Assembly: GCA_022494885.1 (NCBI GenBank)
Contig: JAGVSM010001360.1
Coordinates: 124,001-188,000, forward strand
Direction of reading: 5' to 3'
DNA length: 64,000 nt
DNA from: Micrasema longulum
Lineage: Eukaryota; Arthropoda; Insecta; Trichoptera; Brachycentridae
A program made the translations under genes and the position numbers. Numbering within the stretch: the stretch's first letter is position 1; every line of letters begins with the position of its first letter. Shown in pieces: positions 1 through 39,700 of the stretch. Under the pieces are notes generated by a model. That model searched no databases. It was given only the letters and a program-made list of their open reading frames with translations, and was not told the origin of the DNA.

Positions 1-447
1 GAATCTCATCCTATTTCATTTTAACAGTGTTTACACAATAATAAATCTAAACATATAGAGCTAATAAATCATGTCTTTTTGTCATGTTCTTGAAATATTT
101 AATATTTAGTAAACATTGTTAAAATAAAATTATGCCAGTTTCATTAGTAAATTTTATTTATTTGAACACTAAAAATTTATACCTTGATAAAGAACCTCGT
201 TTATCTTTGAAACCGGTTGGTAGAAAAAATATAAAATAAGTAGTTAAAAACAAAGTTGTTTTATTTTAAATATATGTAAATTTAAATATGTGATTATAAG
301 AAAAACTTTTTTTTTTTTACCACTTTTAATTATACATTTTTCACCAGAGCCGGGTTTCATCATGACCGAAATTGTCAGTCAAGATGCTGTTTCATCGAGG
401 AGGAATGTCAGTGGAGAAACTTAATCTATTATATTTGTTTTTTTCAG

Positions 448-26237
<25,790 letters not shown>

Positions 26238-29200
26238 CCCGCCATGCCTCCGCCGGGCGCCGGCCCCGGCTGCTGACTGCGGCCCTACCCCCGCCGGTCG
26301 CCCGCCACCTACCAGAAGAACTACATTAACTGGCCATTCTGGTTCTGAATCCACCCGTCGTGACCTCGGATCGGAGATAAACTCAATGGTCAACTCGCCT
26401 TAGATATCGGCCAACTCCTGGATAGTGATCAATTTTATCTAAAATCAACGGCCAACTTATTCTTAATACTGGCCACTGATAAAGTCAATGTTCAAAATCG
26501 CCAATTAAATCGGGTAATTAAATCTATGATCGAATACATCCAGGTATTGTCCGAGGCAATGAGATCAATGGTCAACTTGTGATGATAATTATGAGCAACA
26601 CATAGATAGAGATAAACTTTGTCTAGATATTATCTAAAAACAATGGTCGACTCCTCAATATCGGTCAAAATTACTGGCCAACACCGATCGGCAAATACGA
26701 TGTAATCAATGCCCACTGATGAAATCAATGTTAACTTTGTCTAGATTTTGGCCAAAGCAATGAGATTAATGGTCAAATTGGTTTTAATATTGCCCATAGT
26801 GATGAAATCTATAGTCAACTTGTGATTATATTAATGGCCAACTATTGCCATTGATGGTCAATGTTTTCACACAATTGGCCAGTGGGATTTTTATCTCGGA
26901 GGTCACAAAAAACTTTATTTTCAAATCAAGCTAACAATTTAGTTGCTGCGTGTTATGCAATATCAAATATTTAACTGTTGTTCTATAAACGGATGGCGTC
27001 ACCTGTCGGGGAATTGATTTCAACGAAACGTGGTCTCGATCTTTACACGGACGAACTCAACTCAACAAGCAAGTTACAAATCTAGAGAAATAGTGATATC
27101 AGCAGTGAGACAAATTATATGAAATTAACGTTAAACACAGTACAGAAAGTTTCCAACCGCGCGGCGCATGAAGAATATGACATCGCTACTGTGTTAAATT
27201 ATCTCGGAGCTAAGGATTCGGAGGATTATTTAGTGAATACCAAACATTCTTTTAATTGAATTACGGAGCGCGAAATGACATATGTATCGTGGAGGCCAAA
27301 TCTAATGGTGCTGAATGTATATATGTGTATTGTGAGATGGCTTATTTTATTGCAGATAAGTTTTAAACAAACGTAATCGATGTATTTATCCTTTAGCGTT
27401 AATACCAAATGTTTATTCCTATAGTAACTCTTTGTAATGCGGCCTTTAGTGAAATTTAACATCAGTTAAACACTATCATTTTTATCTAGCAAATTGTTTT
27501 ATTGCAATAATTCAGCAAATACATTTAGCATTGTTAGTTGAATATATGGATGTAATAAATATATTGGAGTGAGCTTAAATTTCTGATTATAAATCCATGT
27601 GTATTTTTAATGTGCAGCCATAATCATGTATATTTTTTGCAAACGGGCTCGTCTCGAACGGGCAAATTTAAAGGGATCACAATATCTCGAATAAAGACAA
27701 TCTTACTAAAGATGGTTTACTTTGGATAATTATTACGAAGCGATTGCTATTATGTCATAAAATTTAAATTAATGAATATTGAATGATTTTTAAACTAAAT
27801 TGAGTTGTTACACTTGTACATAAAGACCAAATTATAATTATTATGATCTCTTGATTTTTCTACAAGAGCCAACTTTGAATGTTTCAAAGAAAATCAAGTC
27901 TTGTTTTTTTATGTTTAATGTTGACTTTCATAACATAACAAATGGTGATAGTGTTTTAACACTTAATAGTTTTGAAAAATAAATAAATCTACCTACTTAA
28001 AGATGTATATTCCACTTATTTGAATAAATTACAAATGTGTACTCAAACTACTTAAGCAATTTTTAATTGCGCATATTACTTGTAATTTTGTTTGAATGCT
28101 GTTTCAATAATTCTCGCTTGCTTACTTACTCACTTGTATTTTTATTGGATTTCTCAAATAACTTTTGGAATTAAAATGTAAAGGTATTTGTTCTCATCAT
28201 TTTATGCCATGAAAACGGGCCGGTCAGAAACGCGAATCCTTGTCGACGATCCGTTTATTCATACTTGCCCATACAAAACTGTCCCAACGGACAACGGTCC
28301 GTATACACCCGTTGCAAAAATGATTGTTAACGAGCCTTTTGGCATTAAAGTGCAAGAAAAATATTCGTAACCTTTGAAGGCCTTCAAAACAGTTATTTGA
28401 ATTTATCGAAAGTAAATATTATTAAATATTTAAACATTCCACTGATTCTCACACTTCAAAAAAAATGTTAATTAAGAAAAAATAATGATTCACAGTTTAT
28501 AAATTACTTTTAAAAATATTTACCGCCTTATACTGTGTTCGCTCGCTATCATTTATGTATATTTTCCTCTGATTAATCTAAAAATAATAAACAAACCTTG
28601 ACAATTTAAGATGCGTAATCCAATTCTGAAGAAAATATATACATAGAATGCATCAAATTATGTGTATTAAAATCATAAATGGGAAAATATAAAATTAATT
28701 TTTATATTCAGATATCAATTTATCTGCTTCTGTATATTGTAGTGCAAATGGCAATATCGTGGAACTGCATTCTCGGTGTAATTAATTTATAAAACCAATT
28801 CTAAATTCGATGACAAATGACTGCTATATTGTTTATTGTTTCAGCATTTACTTTCCGGATTAATATTTGAAATATATTACAGTGTTTTATTATTATTTAT
28901 ATGAATGGGATTTATTGGTAATTTTTTTAATTATTTGAAACTTTTTTTATCTTAAAAATAAAATATGTAGACTCATGATTTTGGCATTGACCACACATTA
29001 TAACAATTTTTGCACTCATTTTATTGGTATTACATATTTCAAATTGATGTTCTATTATTTCTTGCCCTGTAATTATAAATTAGTGTAAATATGTTTTATT
29101 TGATAACAATTTACAATTACGAAAATGGGAATATGCGTATGAAATTTCAATGGACACTTTTTGCTGTTTTCAAGCTTTTTATATTTTCCCATTATTTGAA

Positions 29201-31140
29201 AATATTTACTAGTTTTATTAGAGTCAGTTGTATATGTTTTTTATTTTTTCAACATAAAGTCAATTTGCTAATTTTTAAAAAGCACTAGTTGTCATTCAAT
29301 TAAAAAATATAATAAATGATGATAATGATGATTTTTTTTTTATTCTGAAAATCGCATGACTTATTTATTTACCATAATATATATTCAATAAAGTTTAATA
29401 ATATTGATTCGATAGAATGACATAATATATACATTTTTATAAGTAAAGACTACCTTTGTTAGGATTGTTCAGTAATTCAATTGGATCATTTGCATATAAT
29501 ACGAGGGTATAGAAAAGTAAACTTTTGTTTGTTTTTTTTTTTATGCCTCGAAAATGTATTTATAGAAGTGTGTTTATTTTATTTCACATTTCAGAGGGAG
29601 TGTACTATGATCATATTTTAATTAAAGATGTGTCACAACTCCATATGATGAACACAATATATATATAGACCTAGATTTGTTCAAATCACAACTGTCCTGT
29701 ACTCTGATGAAATATGTTGACGTAGTAAATGTCAGCCATATCCTAGATAAATAAAACATGTTTTACATTTCGATATTAAGATTTTGAAAACAATTATTGA
29801 GTACAGAAAATTATTTCAAAAATCTTTTTTTTGTTTTATTTTTTAAAAAAATATATAAATTTTGAATATAAATATATGTTTTCTCGATATTGACGTATAT
29901 ATGATTTTTTTATTAAACTATTTTGGTTTTTCCAGATTTTTCTGCCTCGACTACTTTATACATCTTGCTTGAATTTGAGTGTCGAAAGGGTACCATAATT
30001 TATTTTTTAAAACTTTTAATTAATTTATAAATCATGATTTTGCGAGTAATCCTGTCCAATGACGTAAATTGGTCTCGATGTATAAAAAAAGTATTATTTA
30101 TGTAAAGTCATCATGCTTCAACCTAGTTCCTGAAATGTGGAAAATACACTTAAGTAAATTTAATTAGTAAAAACTAGTAATAGATAATAATATTGATTTT
30201 TATCATTCGAGTATTTTTCTATGACACAGCGCATTTTCTATAATAATCTGAATATTTTAATAAATCCACAAAATATTTTGTAAATCTGAAACATTTTTTC
30301 TGTATTACATTTTGAATACATAGAGTAAGGTCGATTATAAACCTCATTTTTGTTACAATGGCAGTACCTCTGAATTATTATCATATCATATTGTTCTTTT
30401 CAATTATTATCATAACTTTATTTATGAATTGCTACTTGTGTAAATAATAATATGTATATCTAAATACATAATAATATCATCTGCATATTTGTATGATAAA
30501 TCTATTTTGAGTTCAACAAATATGTATATAACTAAAATTAAATGTTTCCTCTAAAGTTTTAAAAGCAATGTGAAAAATGTGATTTATACAAATGAATATT
30601 TTGCTGTTGAATTTCTACAGAATTAAAATGAATGTGTTTTTTTGAAACCCAAAAGGTTATTAATTCTTCATTAAATCATATCTTAAGGTGAAGTTTCTTC
30701 CATCGAGAATATTGTTTTCTAACTAACTAGCATAAGAACATAAGTAAATCACACTATTTGTTATAAGGACATTAGCACATTTATTAGGATATTCAATTTT
30801 CGTTGTACGTATACGGTTAATTAAACGATAATAATCAGTTAATTACTGATTATAGTTATGTACTCCAAATAATCATATTGTCGTTTGGTTTCATTTTGGT
30901 TCGATTCATTCAAACAGTATGAATTAAACATCAAATTATTAAGTTATGTAATTTTTAGATTACTTTTATACATCTAAAATATATTTTATGATTAATTTTA
31001 GTAAGCATTGCATTCTAGATAAGATATTATTGTTAATTTGGACTGTTAAACTGTAAATAGACAACTACTACAATCCGTGCTGTTTTTATTTTAGTTTTGC
31101 TTTTAGTAATAAGGAAGTTTGTTTTTTATTTGTTGATTAT
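26238..31140 (+). other. bon 3' UTR and downstream AT-rich sequence
   Basis: GC-rich for about 120 bp after the stop, then AT-rich. Several AATAAA signals on the + strand (for example near 27552, 27691 and 27980) could end the transcript; which is used cannot be told. No transposon was recognised from about 26900 to 31140. A 60-codon open frame at 28188-28370 has no recognisable homology. Confidence 0.55.
26370..26890 (+). repeat. Degenerate tandem GGTCAA/GGCCAA repeat in the bon 3' UTR
   Basis: Some twenty loosely spaced copies of ATGGTCAACT, CGGCCAACT or CTGGCCA-like words recur every 20-40 bases, often beside ATGAAATC or GAGATCAATG. The period is irregular, so this is an old or functionally maintained array and not a clean satellite. 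Confidence 0.6.
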
Positions 31141-31149
31141 TGTTATTAT

Positions 31150-31319
31150 TTTTGTGCCAAAAATATATACATATTTTTTTATTTTTTTCTAAAAATTATT
31201 TTTATTATTTTTTCATACGTTTTTGCGAAACTTCGCCGTCTAATTAAATGCCCCAATTTTTACCGCATGCATAAAACATTTTTGTATCCAATTTTCCAGA
31301 GCACTGAACTTCCTCATTA
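31150..31319. repeat. Family A right-terminal fragment
   Basis: AAACTTCGCCGTCTAATTAA and GAGCACTGAACTTCCTCATT. Confidence 0.68.
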
Positions 31320-31649
31320 TGCTACGAATTAACTGGTGGAAAAACATGCAGAAATATCACGTCTTTCTTTTATAACTAATGCCTAGATGAAACCTGCTTC
31401 ATTGTTTTAATATAGAGATTTTACAGTGATTAATTATTTAGGGTTGAGTCCAGAGTGCTTGTCTAAAAAGATTTGGACAAACTCCAAAAAATGACTAAAA
31501 GTAAGGTTTGGTTTTCATTTTTTAAGCTCATGTTGCATCATTCCCATACAATAAATATGTATGTAATAAAATGAAAAATTGGTTTCTCCTACGGGTGTAC
31601 AGCTGGTATATTTTTATTGCGTGGCAACAATTATTTGGTTTAAATAAAA

Positions 31650-34600
31650 ATCAGAATTACATTTCATTTCTTTTTATTCTCAGACTAAAAATAATTGCAA
31701 TGAAAAAAATATGATACAAATGAAGTAATTTTCTCATAAAAAATGGAGTCATTAACACTATCTATCAGTTACATGTTATAAACATAATAACACAAAACAA
31801 TCATAATGAATGACGCTGAATTAATTAACACTCTATTAAAATAATAACTATATATGCATTTAGATACAGTCGTTACATTACCAACAACTTCAAACAGATA
31901 TCCAATTCTACAAATTAAATATAAAACTCAACATTCATTGCAGTCAGTTCAAAAGAATATAATATATACTTTTATACAATCAACTGAATCAAATAAACAA
32001 ATATCACCAATCTTTGAAATCAAATTAAACAAAAAAATATAAATACTTAATTCCGAGTTCTGTCTTCAGAGTTAAATAATAAGTAAATAATATTAATTTT
32101 TCATTTCATATGCTATCACATGTGGTTTATCAAAACATTAAATTTGATAGCATAAAGTTGAATAATTTACCTTTTAAAAAAATAATCTAGAAGCTTGTCA
32201 ACGGGTTTAAAATAAAAATAACTAAAAGAAGGGATTTGACTGTTCAAGAAGTAAAATGTATTTTTATCTTTTCAGTGTTTCACATAAATTTAGAACAGAC
32301 AGCATAATATACGGTTATTGTTGCAATGCCAATATTTTCTATGAAGTTTTTAGTTTTCAAAAGCATCTTTTTTACAAACGTATGTATTTCTAAAATATTG
32401 TTTATGGTTTTGATAAATTGATTAATTAATGAGGAAGTTCAGTGCTACAGGAATTTATATATAAAAGATGTTTTCTCACGTGCGGTTAAAATTAGAGCAT
32501 TTAATTGTAGGGCAAAGTATCTCGAAAATGCATGAAAAAATTAATATAAAAAAAAATAAACTACTTTGAGTTACGTCACAAGTTCTTCCGAATCAACCAA
32601 TGATAGAATTTTGTAATAGATTTCCGGGAAGCCAACTCACCAATCAGCCGAACTCTCCGACTAGAACTTGTGACGTCACCGTTCGAGTAATTTCAAAATT
32701 TATAAAAATCATAGCGCTAACGATACTTAAAAATATAAAATAACCACTGAACTTCCACATTTTATTGTGACAATTCTTATTACCTGAATAGAAGATAATA
32801 TATATGAATTAAAAAACACTCTACCTCTGTATTAAGCAAGTAGTAGTTATGTTTTACAATATGTATTCATATCCAAAGACTATAGAATATTTTATCAATA
32901 ATTCGATGTTGACCTTATCATAACATTGTAAGCCATTAATGTATTGCCACACTAAAAAAATCAGGTTAAAAGTTAAAAAAGCATAGCAAATCGAGAATAT
33001 ACAGAAACCTAAACTTTGAAATGGAAAAACAATGAAGTAAGAACTCGGCTAAAATAAAATATTAAGAAAGAATACCCGTTATGGAAAAATGACATAACAT
33101 TATACTCGTTCTGTTCCTCTCACAACTCAAAAGTAATTTTATTTCGCATTATTAATTATAACCATAGATAGACACCTGTCATATTAGCAACATCTAAAAA
33201 TGTATAGAGACGAAATTACATTCCCATCTATATGTAATATAATCTATAGTTAATATAATTGTTTAATATTATTTACATATATTTTTTTTTACTTAAATTA
33301 TTCAGGCAAAAAAACTTATCACACACCATAAACGTATTACTTAATTTATTCCAAATGTACATGAGGATTGTAGCTTACTAAGACTTTACTGGGGAATATC
33401 TGCGTTATGTTATAGTGATACATCTCCGGCCATTATTGGGAATTACACTGTAATACTGCGATGAGTTGAATTTCGCATTTAAAATCCAATCAAAGTTAGA
33501 GAAATATTGTTTCAAAAATAATACAATTTCATCCTGCGGAATAACCATAAAACATTCTTATTCGTTATTTAAAATTGAAAATTACATACAATATAAAAAA
33601 GCAAAAAATACTTTGGATAAAACCCACAACACAGTCCCCATTTTGTCATAATACTTACTTTTTTTATTGAATAAATCCATTAGTTTTACATAATATATTT
33701 ATTGTTTGTTCTAATTTGTTAACTTCCTATCCATCTCATTGAAGAAAATATAGATACTATTATTCATTTTATATTGATAAAGTGGATAAAACACGTTTGA
33801 ACAAAGTGTGCATTTATAAATATAAAATTACAGTGTTGAATTTATTGTATCCCATAATAGGTGCCGAGGAATAAATTATTTATTTCTGATTTTAAATAGT
33901 GCTTTTTTAAATGAATTATATTCAAGGGAAAATGAAAGAAGTGATAAGAATTTTTAAATTTAGATAATATTTGAGTGCATTATTACATTTGTTGATGAAC
34001 TTTGTTTATGACGATTCCATTGTTGCACCACGCTGAGCATTAAAAATATCTTGTTATTTATACATTTCTCATCCCGGATGACAATCAAACTGCTTTCGAA
34101 ACCACAATTTTTGTCTTAAAATAAAATAAAACATCGATCGAAAGCGACGGCTTAACTATGGCAGTAATATTTGTATGTGGCTACTATATCATAAATAAAT
34201 ATTATTTTTACAATATGCGTAGGATAAAGGATTTAATATGATGCGGGTAACAATATGGTGGTTGGATCAACTCCGAACTATAAATATTATACACAAATAT
34301 ACGCGAGACCGAATTACAACCTCCATGTGGAAACTATTACTCGAGTATATATATCTAGATAAATGAAATTAATTTTAAAATAAGGTCTCGAGTTCAAAAA
34401 ATAAAATGTATTGTAAAACTAAACGGAAACCATCCAATTTCCATGTAATATCTGTTAAGTAAAATAGTGTACCTTTTGATGATGGATCTTTTTTAACAAT
34501 TTTTTTTTTTGATAACAAAAAGGAAAATGGCTTTATTTTATTTTGAAAAAATATGTAAACATATTTTGTGTTAAAAAATTGTATAATCTTATTGAGAAAT

Positions 34601-36684
34601 TAAAAATAATTTTTAAAAATAAAGTTCGCTTAACAGATATTATATGCCGTTATGATATATTAAAAAGCCAGTGTTAATATGCCAAGAAAGTGTTTTGAAC
34701 ATTTTATCAATTAAATTAAATATTTTAAAATACATTATTGCTACGGCATAATTTGTGATTCAAATAAAAATCGATGTTCATATTAAGTTACAATATAAGT
34801 TGCATTTCTTTCCTCAGTAAGGTGGGATTTGGCCACACATTGACAACATACAACAGAATGTAGGTGTGCGTATTATTTACAGAATTAGTTTGCAAGCGGT
34901 CCGAAAAGCCCCCTTACTAAGACTGGTATAAACTATTACAGAGAAGATAAGGAAGCGTGAAGCGTTTAACATCCATTAACTTATTTACACTTAATACATT
35001 CGAATAGCCGAGTCTTCACATTTACATATAATAATTCATTTCTCAATTCGTTTTACGCACCTGTAAATATTATAACACTATCCGTAAAAATTTATCTCGC
35101 GCTAAATTTCTCCCTAAACATATATTCTTACATTTATTATTTTAAAGCACTGGGTCCCAATACTGTGTGTACCAGTACTGTGTACTCGGGTCACTGTAAT
35201 GTATTATAATGTAACCAACCAACAGAGAGCTTGATATTCATTTATGATACGGTTTAATAACTGTAATGAGATCAACGAAAATGTGCTTCACGCACGTCTT
35301 TGTTCCAATACTTGCATTATTAATTCCTTTTGTTTACGCAACAAACATACATTTATCCATAAGTTTGTTTTGAGAGCTAGAGCTGAGAAGAAATCTAAAA
35401 CACACGAGAATTCCTAATCACTATTTTGAATGAAAATATAAAATACTGTTTGATAAATATCACAACTATAAAAGACCAAATACTTAATGGTCGATGACAA
35501 GCGATTCTTCACCCGCATACTGCAAACGGTTCATAAATACTTTCTTCACCACTCGACGTGGACAATCCTAAGTCTATTATCTGCATTGTGGAATGACGAT
35601 GTATTGTCAATAACATCAGCCTATGGGAACCAGTGATTTAAGTTTAGATAGCGATTAGCTAGAAACTAACTAACATTTCAACACGTGATTACTTAAAATC
35701 CAATACATTAATGTTTGATTAAAATTAATTTGTATCCATGCTTTTTTCTTTTACCAAATATAATACAGTAACTAAATGAGATTTTCTTCAATAGGAGAAC
35801 ACTTAGTAATACTTCATTGTCTATACACATTTATCACTATACACTCGCGTTGGGTTAGGTTGGGTTTGGTTCCCTCCGCGGTCACATAATCCTCCCACAC
35901 TATGCGTACTCTATACACTTACACACCGACACACCGGATCGGCATTTAGAAAAGCCAAAAACTTTAAACGATAAAATTAGCTTTGAAACTGAATTTCAGT
36001 CGCGTCTGTTAATAAAATGAAAAAAATCTATTCTGTTAATTTATTTTTGCAATTAGAATTTAATTATAAATATATTTTTTTCACTTCTCACTACTAATAT
36101 AGCTTTCACAATAAAATATAACACGTCCTTTCAATGCGTCCAGGAGCCTTATTGGACATGCCTAGGCTGATAAAATTTATGAGAATTAAATATTTATAAG
36201 TAATGTTTGAATTTCTACACATTAATAAAAATGTTAATGTCCTTCGGTGCAACACACTTCATAGTCCATACATATAATATTTAATTGTTAAACATTTAAT
36301 ATACACTTTAATATTTATTTTAAACATACATACAGGAAAAATGTACAGGTATTCAGAGTGAATACATTACGAAGATCAGACTCCAACGTGCCCCCAAAAT
36401 TCAAATAAAATAAGACGTAAACAAAAATCTCTGTCAGAATGAACAAAATCACGCTTTTCAATCATTCTTGAGCATTTCATCGACACTATGCTTATTTAAA
36501 GGAAAACGTTTAATAAATAACGGTGCTTGGAATTTAAGACACAACACTGATATTGGGAATTCAGTCCAGACACTCGGGTCGGTCAGGCGGCCACTGTGTG
36601 GAGGTGGGGGGGGAAGTTGTCGCTTACTGCCGACAGTTGCTGCGTGCGGTGTCCTGAGCAGAGGGAGCCGGTAGTATAGCCCCA
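31650..36684 (-). other. Probable Ubl3 3' UTR and intergenic AT-rich sequence
   Basis: No coding potential seen. On the - strand an AATAAA lies near 31669-31674, so a very long 3' UTR is possible, though nearer signals exist. One inverted-repeat element (32430-32760) lies inside; from 32762 to 36684 I recognise no repeat beyond simple AT-rich runs. Confidence 0.4.
32430..32760. mobile_element. Inverted-repeat element, family A, full copy
   Basis: TGAGGAAGTTCAGTGCTACA to CCACTGAACTTCCACAT. Interior TTACGTCACAAGTTCTTCCG and AGAACTTGTGACGTCACCG form a second inverted pair around GATTTCCGGGAAGCC. Confidence 0.8.
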
Positions 36685-36749
36685 TTACAATATGCAGCAT
36701 GATGCGGAACAACAACTGCTCGACCCTCCTTTGCTCTTTTGTCGTTGAT
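36685..36749 (-). CDS. Ubl3: Ubl3 last coding exon with CAAX box
   Basis: Acceptor AATTTCAG on the - strand, phase 1 in. After a split Asp codon it encodes QRQKSKGGSSSCCSASCCIL and stop TAA (36687-36685). The cysteines before the CAAX cysteine could be palmitoylated, which is an inference from family behaviour. Too short to appear as an independent open frame. Confidence 0.9.
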
Positions 36750-39700
36750 CTGAAATTATTACAGAGGTATTACAATAGAGAATACAAAATATATTCATAT
36801 TTGACATTCTAAGAGAAGCATCCTGTGAAATTGGGTTGTTATCGTAGGAATATAAACAAAAATGACTGTGGAAATAAGTTCCTATAAATGATTCCTAACA
36901 AATGTATGCGGACAGCGGAATGGAAGTAGCGTAAATTAAATTAAGGATACAAGACAAGAACGGGCTCAATAACAAATAATGAATTTTACAGAATAGCAAA
37001 AAGAAGATTAAAAACTTTACTTGTAGGACACTGGGTTCATGTATTTAATGAAATATCTTTTCAAGTAATTATATTTTTACATACAATTACAAAAAAAAAG
37101 AAACACAAATGTCTAATTTATATTTAGTTTAAAACTCTTTAAAGCTCATTGCAACAATAATCGCATTTGGCTGTTTTTGTGCCAGCTGAGATCTCAGGCA
37201 GCCACATGTTGTTAAATATTCCTTTTTTTTTTAAATGGAGAAAAAAGAAAAAAAAATGCTTTAGATGGCTGCATGGGCACCCTTTAAATGCCTGCTGGTT
37301 AGTGCAATCCCATCTCATTTGTATGGTCTGTGAAGACAACAAATTCCTGACATTAAATGTAAAATCTGGTCTCGTATTTCTATATACTCGGGCAGGTGAG
37401 TGAGGTTACCGTGAGAGTTGGGCTCGGGGAGGTTCTCCCGGGGCACAAGGTGCATGACGGCTGTACGGCCTGGAGGTAGCCCTAGGGCCCCGAGGGTCAC
37501 GCTGCTGTGCAGGAATCGACCTTGGTAGATCAGGCGCAGGATCTCCGCTCGCGCCACCGCCTCTGCGTCCCAGTCCGCTGTAACACAATCAAGCACATAT
37601 GTATTAAAGATAATATCCCATCAATTACAAAACTTTTACAAATACTTTTAGGTTCTTAAATATTTTTTATTTATTAATATACACGGCACGCAGTGCCTTT
37701 TACCCTACAAAAATACACATTTAATAGAATATAAACACTTCAATATAATGAGAATAAAAAAAAAAGTATTATTTTGTCACATAAATATACAGAAATTTCG
37801 TATTAAGAACACGCTTAGGATACAGATTATAAAAAATTAAACAATGTGTGCTTATAAAAATTTTAATTTGAAAAAGAAAGGGATTTTAAAATATTTTTTA
37901 AGAGGTACAAAATATAAGTATATGAAATACAAAAAGCAAAAAAATTATTTTATATCTCAAAAAATAAATAAACAAATAGTAATAATAATAACAATTAAAA
38001 TAGTAAAAAAATTAAGTTTATACTTAAATATGGTACACAGTAAGTACCCATACAAAAGTAAACATAAAAAGCACTATAATCTAACAAATGTAAATTTGTA
38101 AATTACCATTCACCATCTTTGAAATTATTAAATAGAGTTGATGTATATAAACTATACTTTATGTCAGAAATAACAGCAACGGAATAGTTATTGCCAAGTA
38201 CATGGAGTAATTATAATTTTGAATTCTATTTTTGTTTTTGTTGTTTTTGAATTGTTGCCAAAAATGTAACATAAATTGAAAATTACAAAAAATATTAATA
38301 TAACCAGTCCATAATATGTAATATTAGGTATTTTATTATTGGAGCATTATAGTCTAAGTTTAAAAAGCATTAAAAGAACCATAAAAATGCAAAATCAGCA
38401 TCGAATTTTTGCAGAGAGTAGTAATTGGCACAATTGGTCTTATCTATTAATTATTAATTAGAATAACCTTGAAAAGCAGCCTAATTTGAAAATGAGGCCA
38501 ATGTGATAAGTGGGAGACTTCCTCGCGAAGAACAAAAGACTAGAGGGAGACTGACTCACGTATCAGAGTATCTAGCCCGGTACTTGCAGTGCACCTGGCA
38601 GAGTCTCACACTATGTGGGTCAAGTATTGGCACAGCTCGCGCTCCTCCGAGGGGTTGCCTGTATGGTGCACCTGCATACTTTATACTGCATCACGTTTGC
38701 CCTACTTTAATAATGCATATTGACATTATTTTTTCGTGCATCTTAGTCTGACCTTGTTAGCTTGTATAATTTATTCAAGAAAGCGTCGGATGAAAACTTT
38801 GTTCGGGGATTCTCAGTGAATTAATGAAAAACTCAGTCTAGTGAGAAATAGGTTGAAATACATGTAGACATATCTTAACTGAGATGGAGAAATTATTTTT
38901 GAGAAAGGAATACATATTTTTTTGCACCACAACAGGTCGGGAGAACCAAATACAACGGTGAATTACAGAGCAAAAGAACACCCAGGCTTGAGAAAATTCA
39001 CATTTAATTTTGGTGTTCTCACCGGGATTCGAAACGAGAACCTTCCGGGTGTGAGTGAAGTGTCTTAACCACGACACCACGGAGACCGCCAATCAGGAAT
39101 AATCTGTACCATAATGGATGTAACGGACGGTTAAATATGTAAATGAAAATGCAATAATATAGTTAGGGCCCCCGGTATCTGTAGGCTAAATGTTGGACCC
39201 ACAATAAAGGATGAATATTCCACTTTCGGGTCTGACTTTAGCGATACCGGGGTACTATAGAGCAGGAATTTGTGTTACAGGCCCAAAAAAGGGCCTGAAT
39301 CTAGACGTTTGACGCGTTATTGCCCTAACATGCATATTTGTATAAAGACTAAGGACTGCCTTAAAAAAGGCATTTGTAATTGATGTGGCGCGTGCGGCGG
39401 CTCCCAGCGAAGTGACCGGGCCGAGCGCCGGCACCTCCCTATATGCACTTTGGGGGAGGCGCGCCGGCCGGGTATAGTGGGAGCGGTATTTCCCCCCCCA
39501 CTCCCGTATTGGCCTAACGCCGGTTTGGACGCAGGTAGCGGGAGCCCGCAACACGCCCTATATAATGTGTACATTTTAAAGAATAAATATTGAGTTCGCC
39601 TCGAGACATCAAGTTAGTCTGATCGTTTCATTTCGTCACCCCGCCCGACCTCCCGCTCTACTACTGGATCTACACCTTGGACTTGACCATCGCTTCACCC

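Noticed and set aside
346..420. Possible upstream bon exon (B-box-like Cys/His stretch with FIEE)
   Set aside because: An acceptor-like CAG precedes it, but no donor gives the phase required by the exon at 448, and the zinc-ligand spacing does not match a B-box.
28188..28370. Small + frame of 60 codons downstream of bon
   Set aside because: No recognisable domain, no splice context, within probable 3' UTR; chance open frame is most likely.
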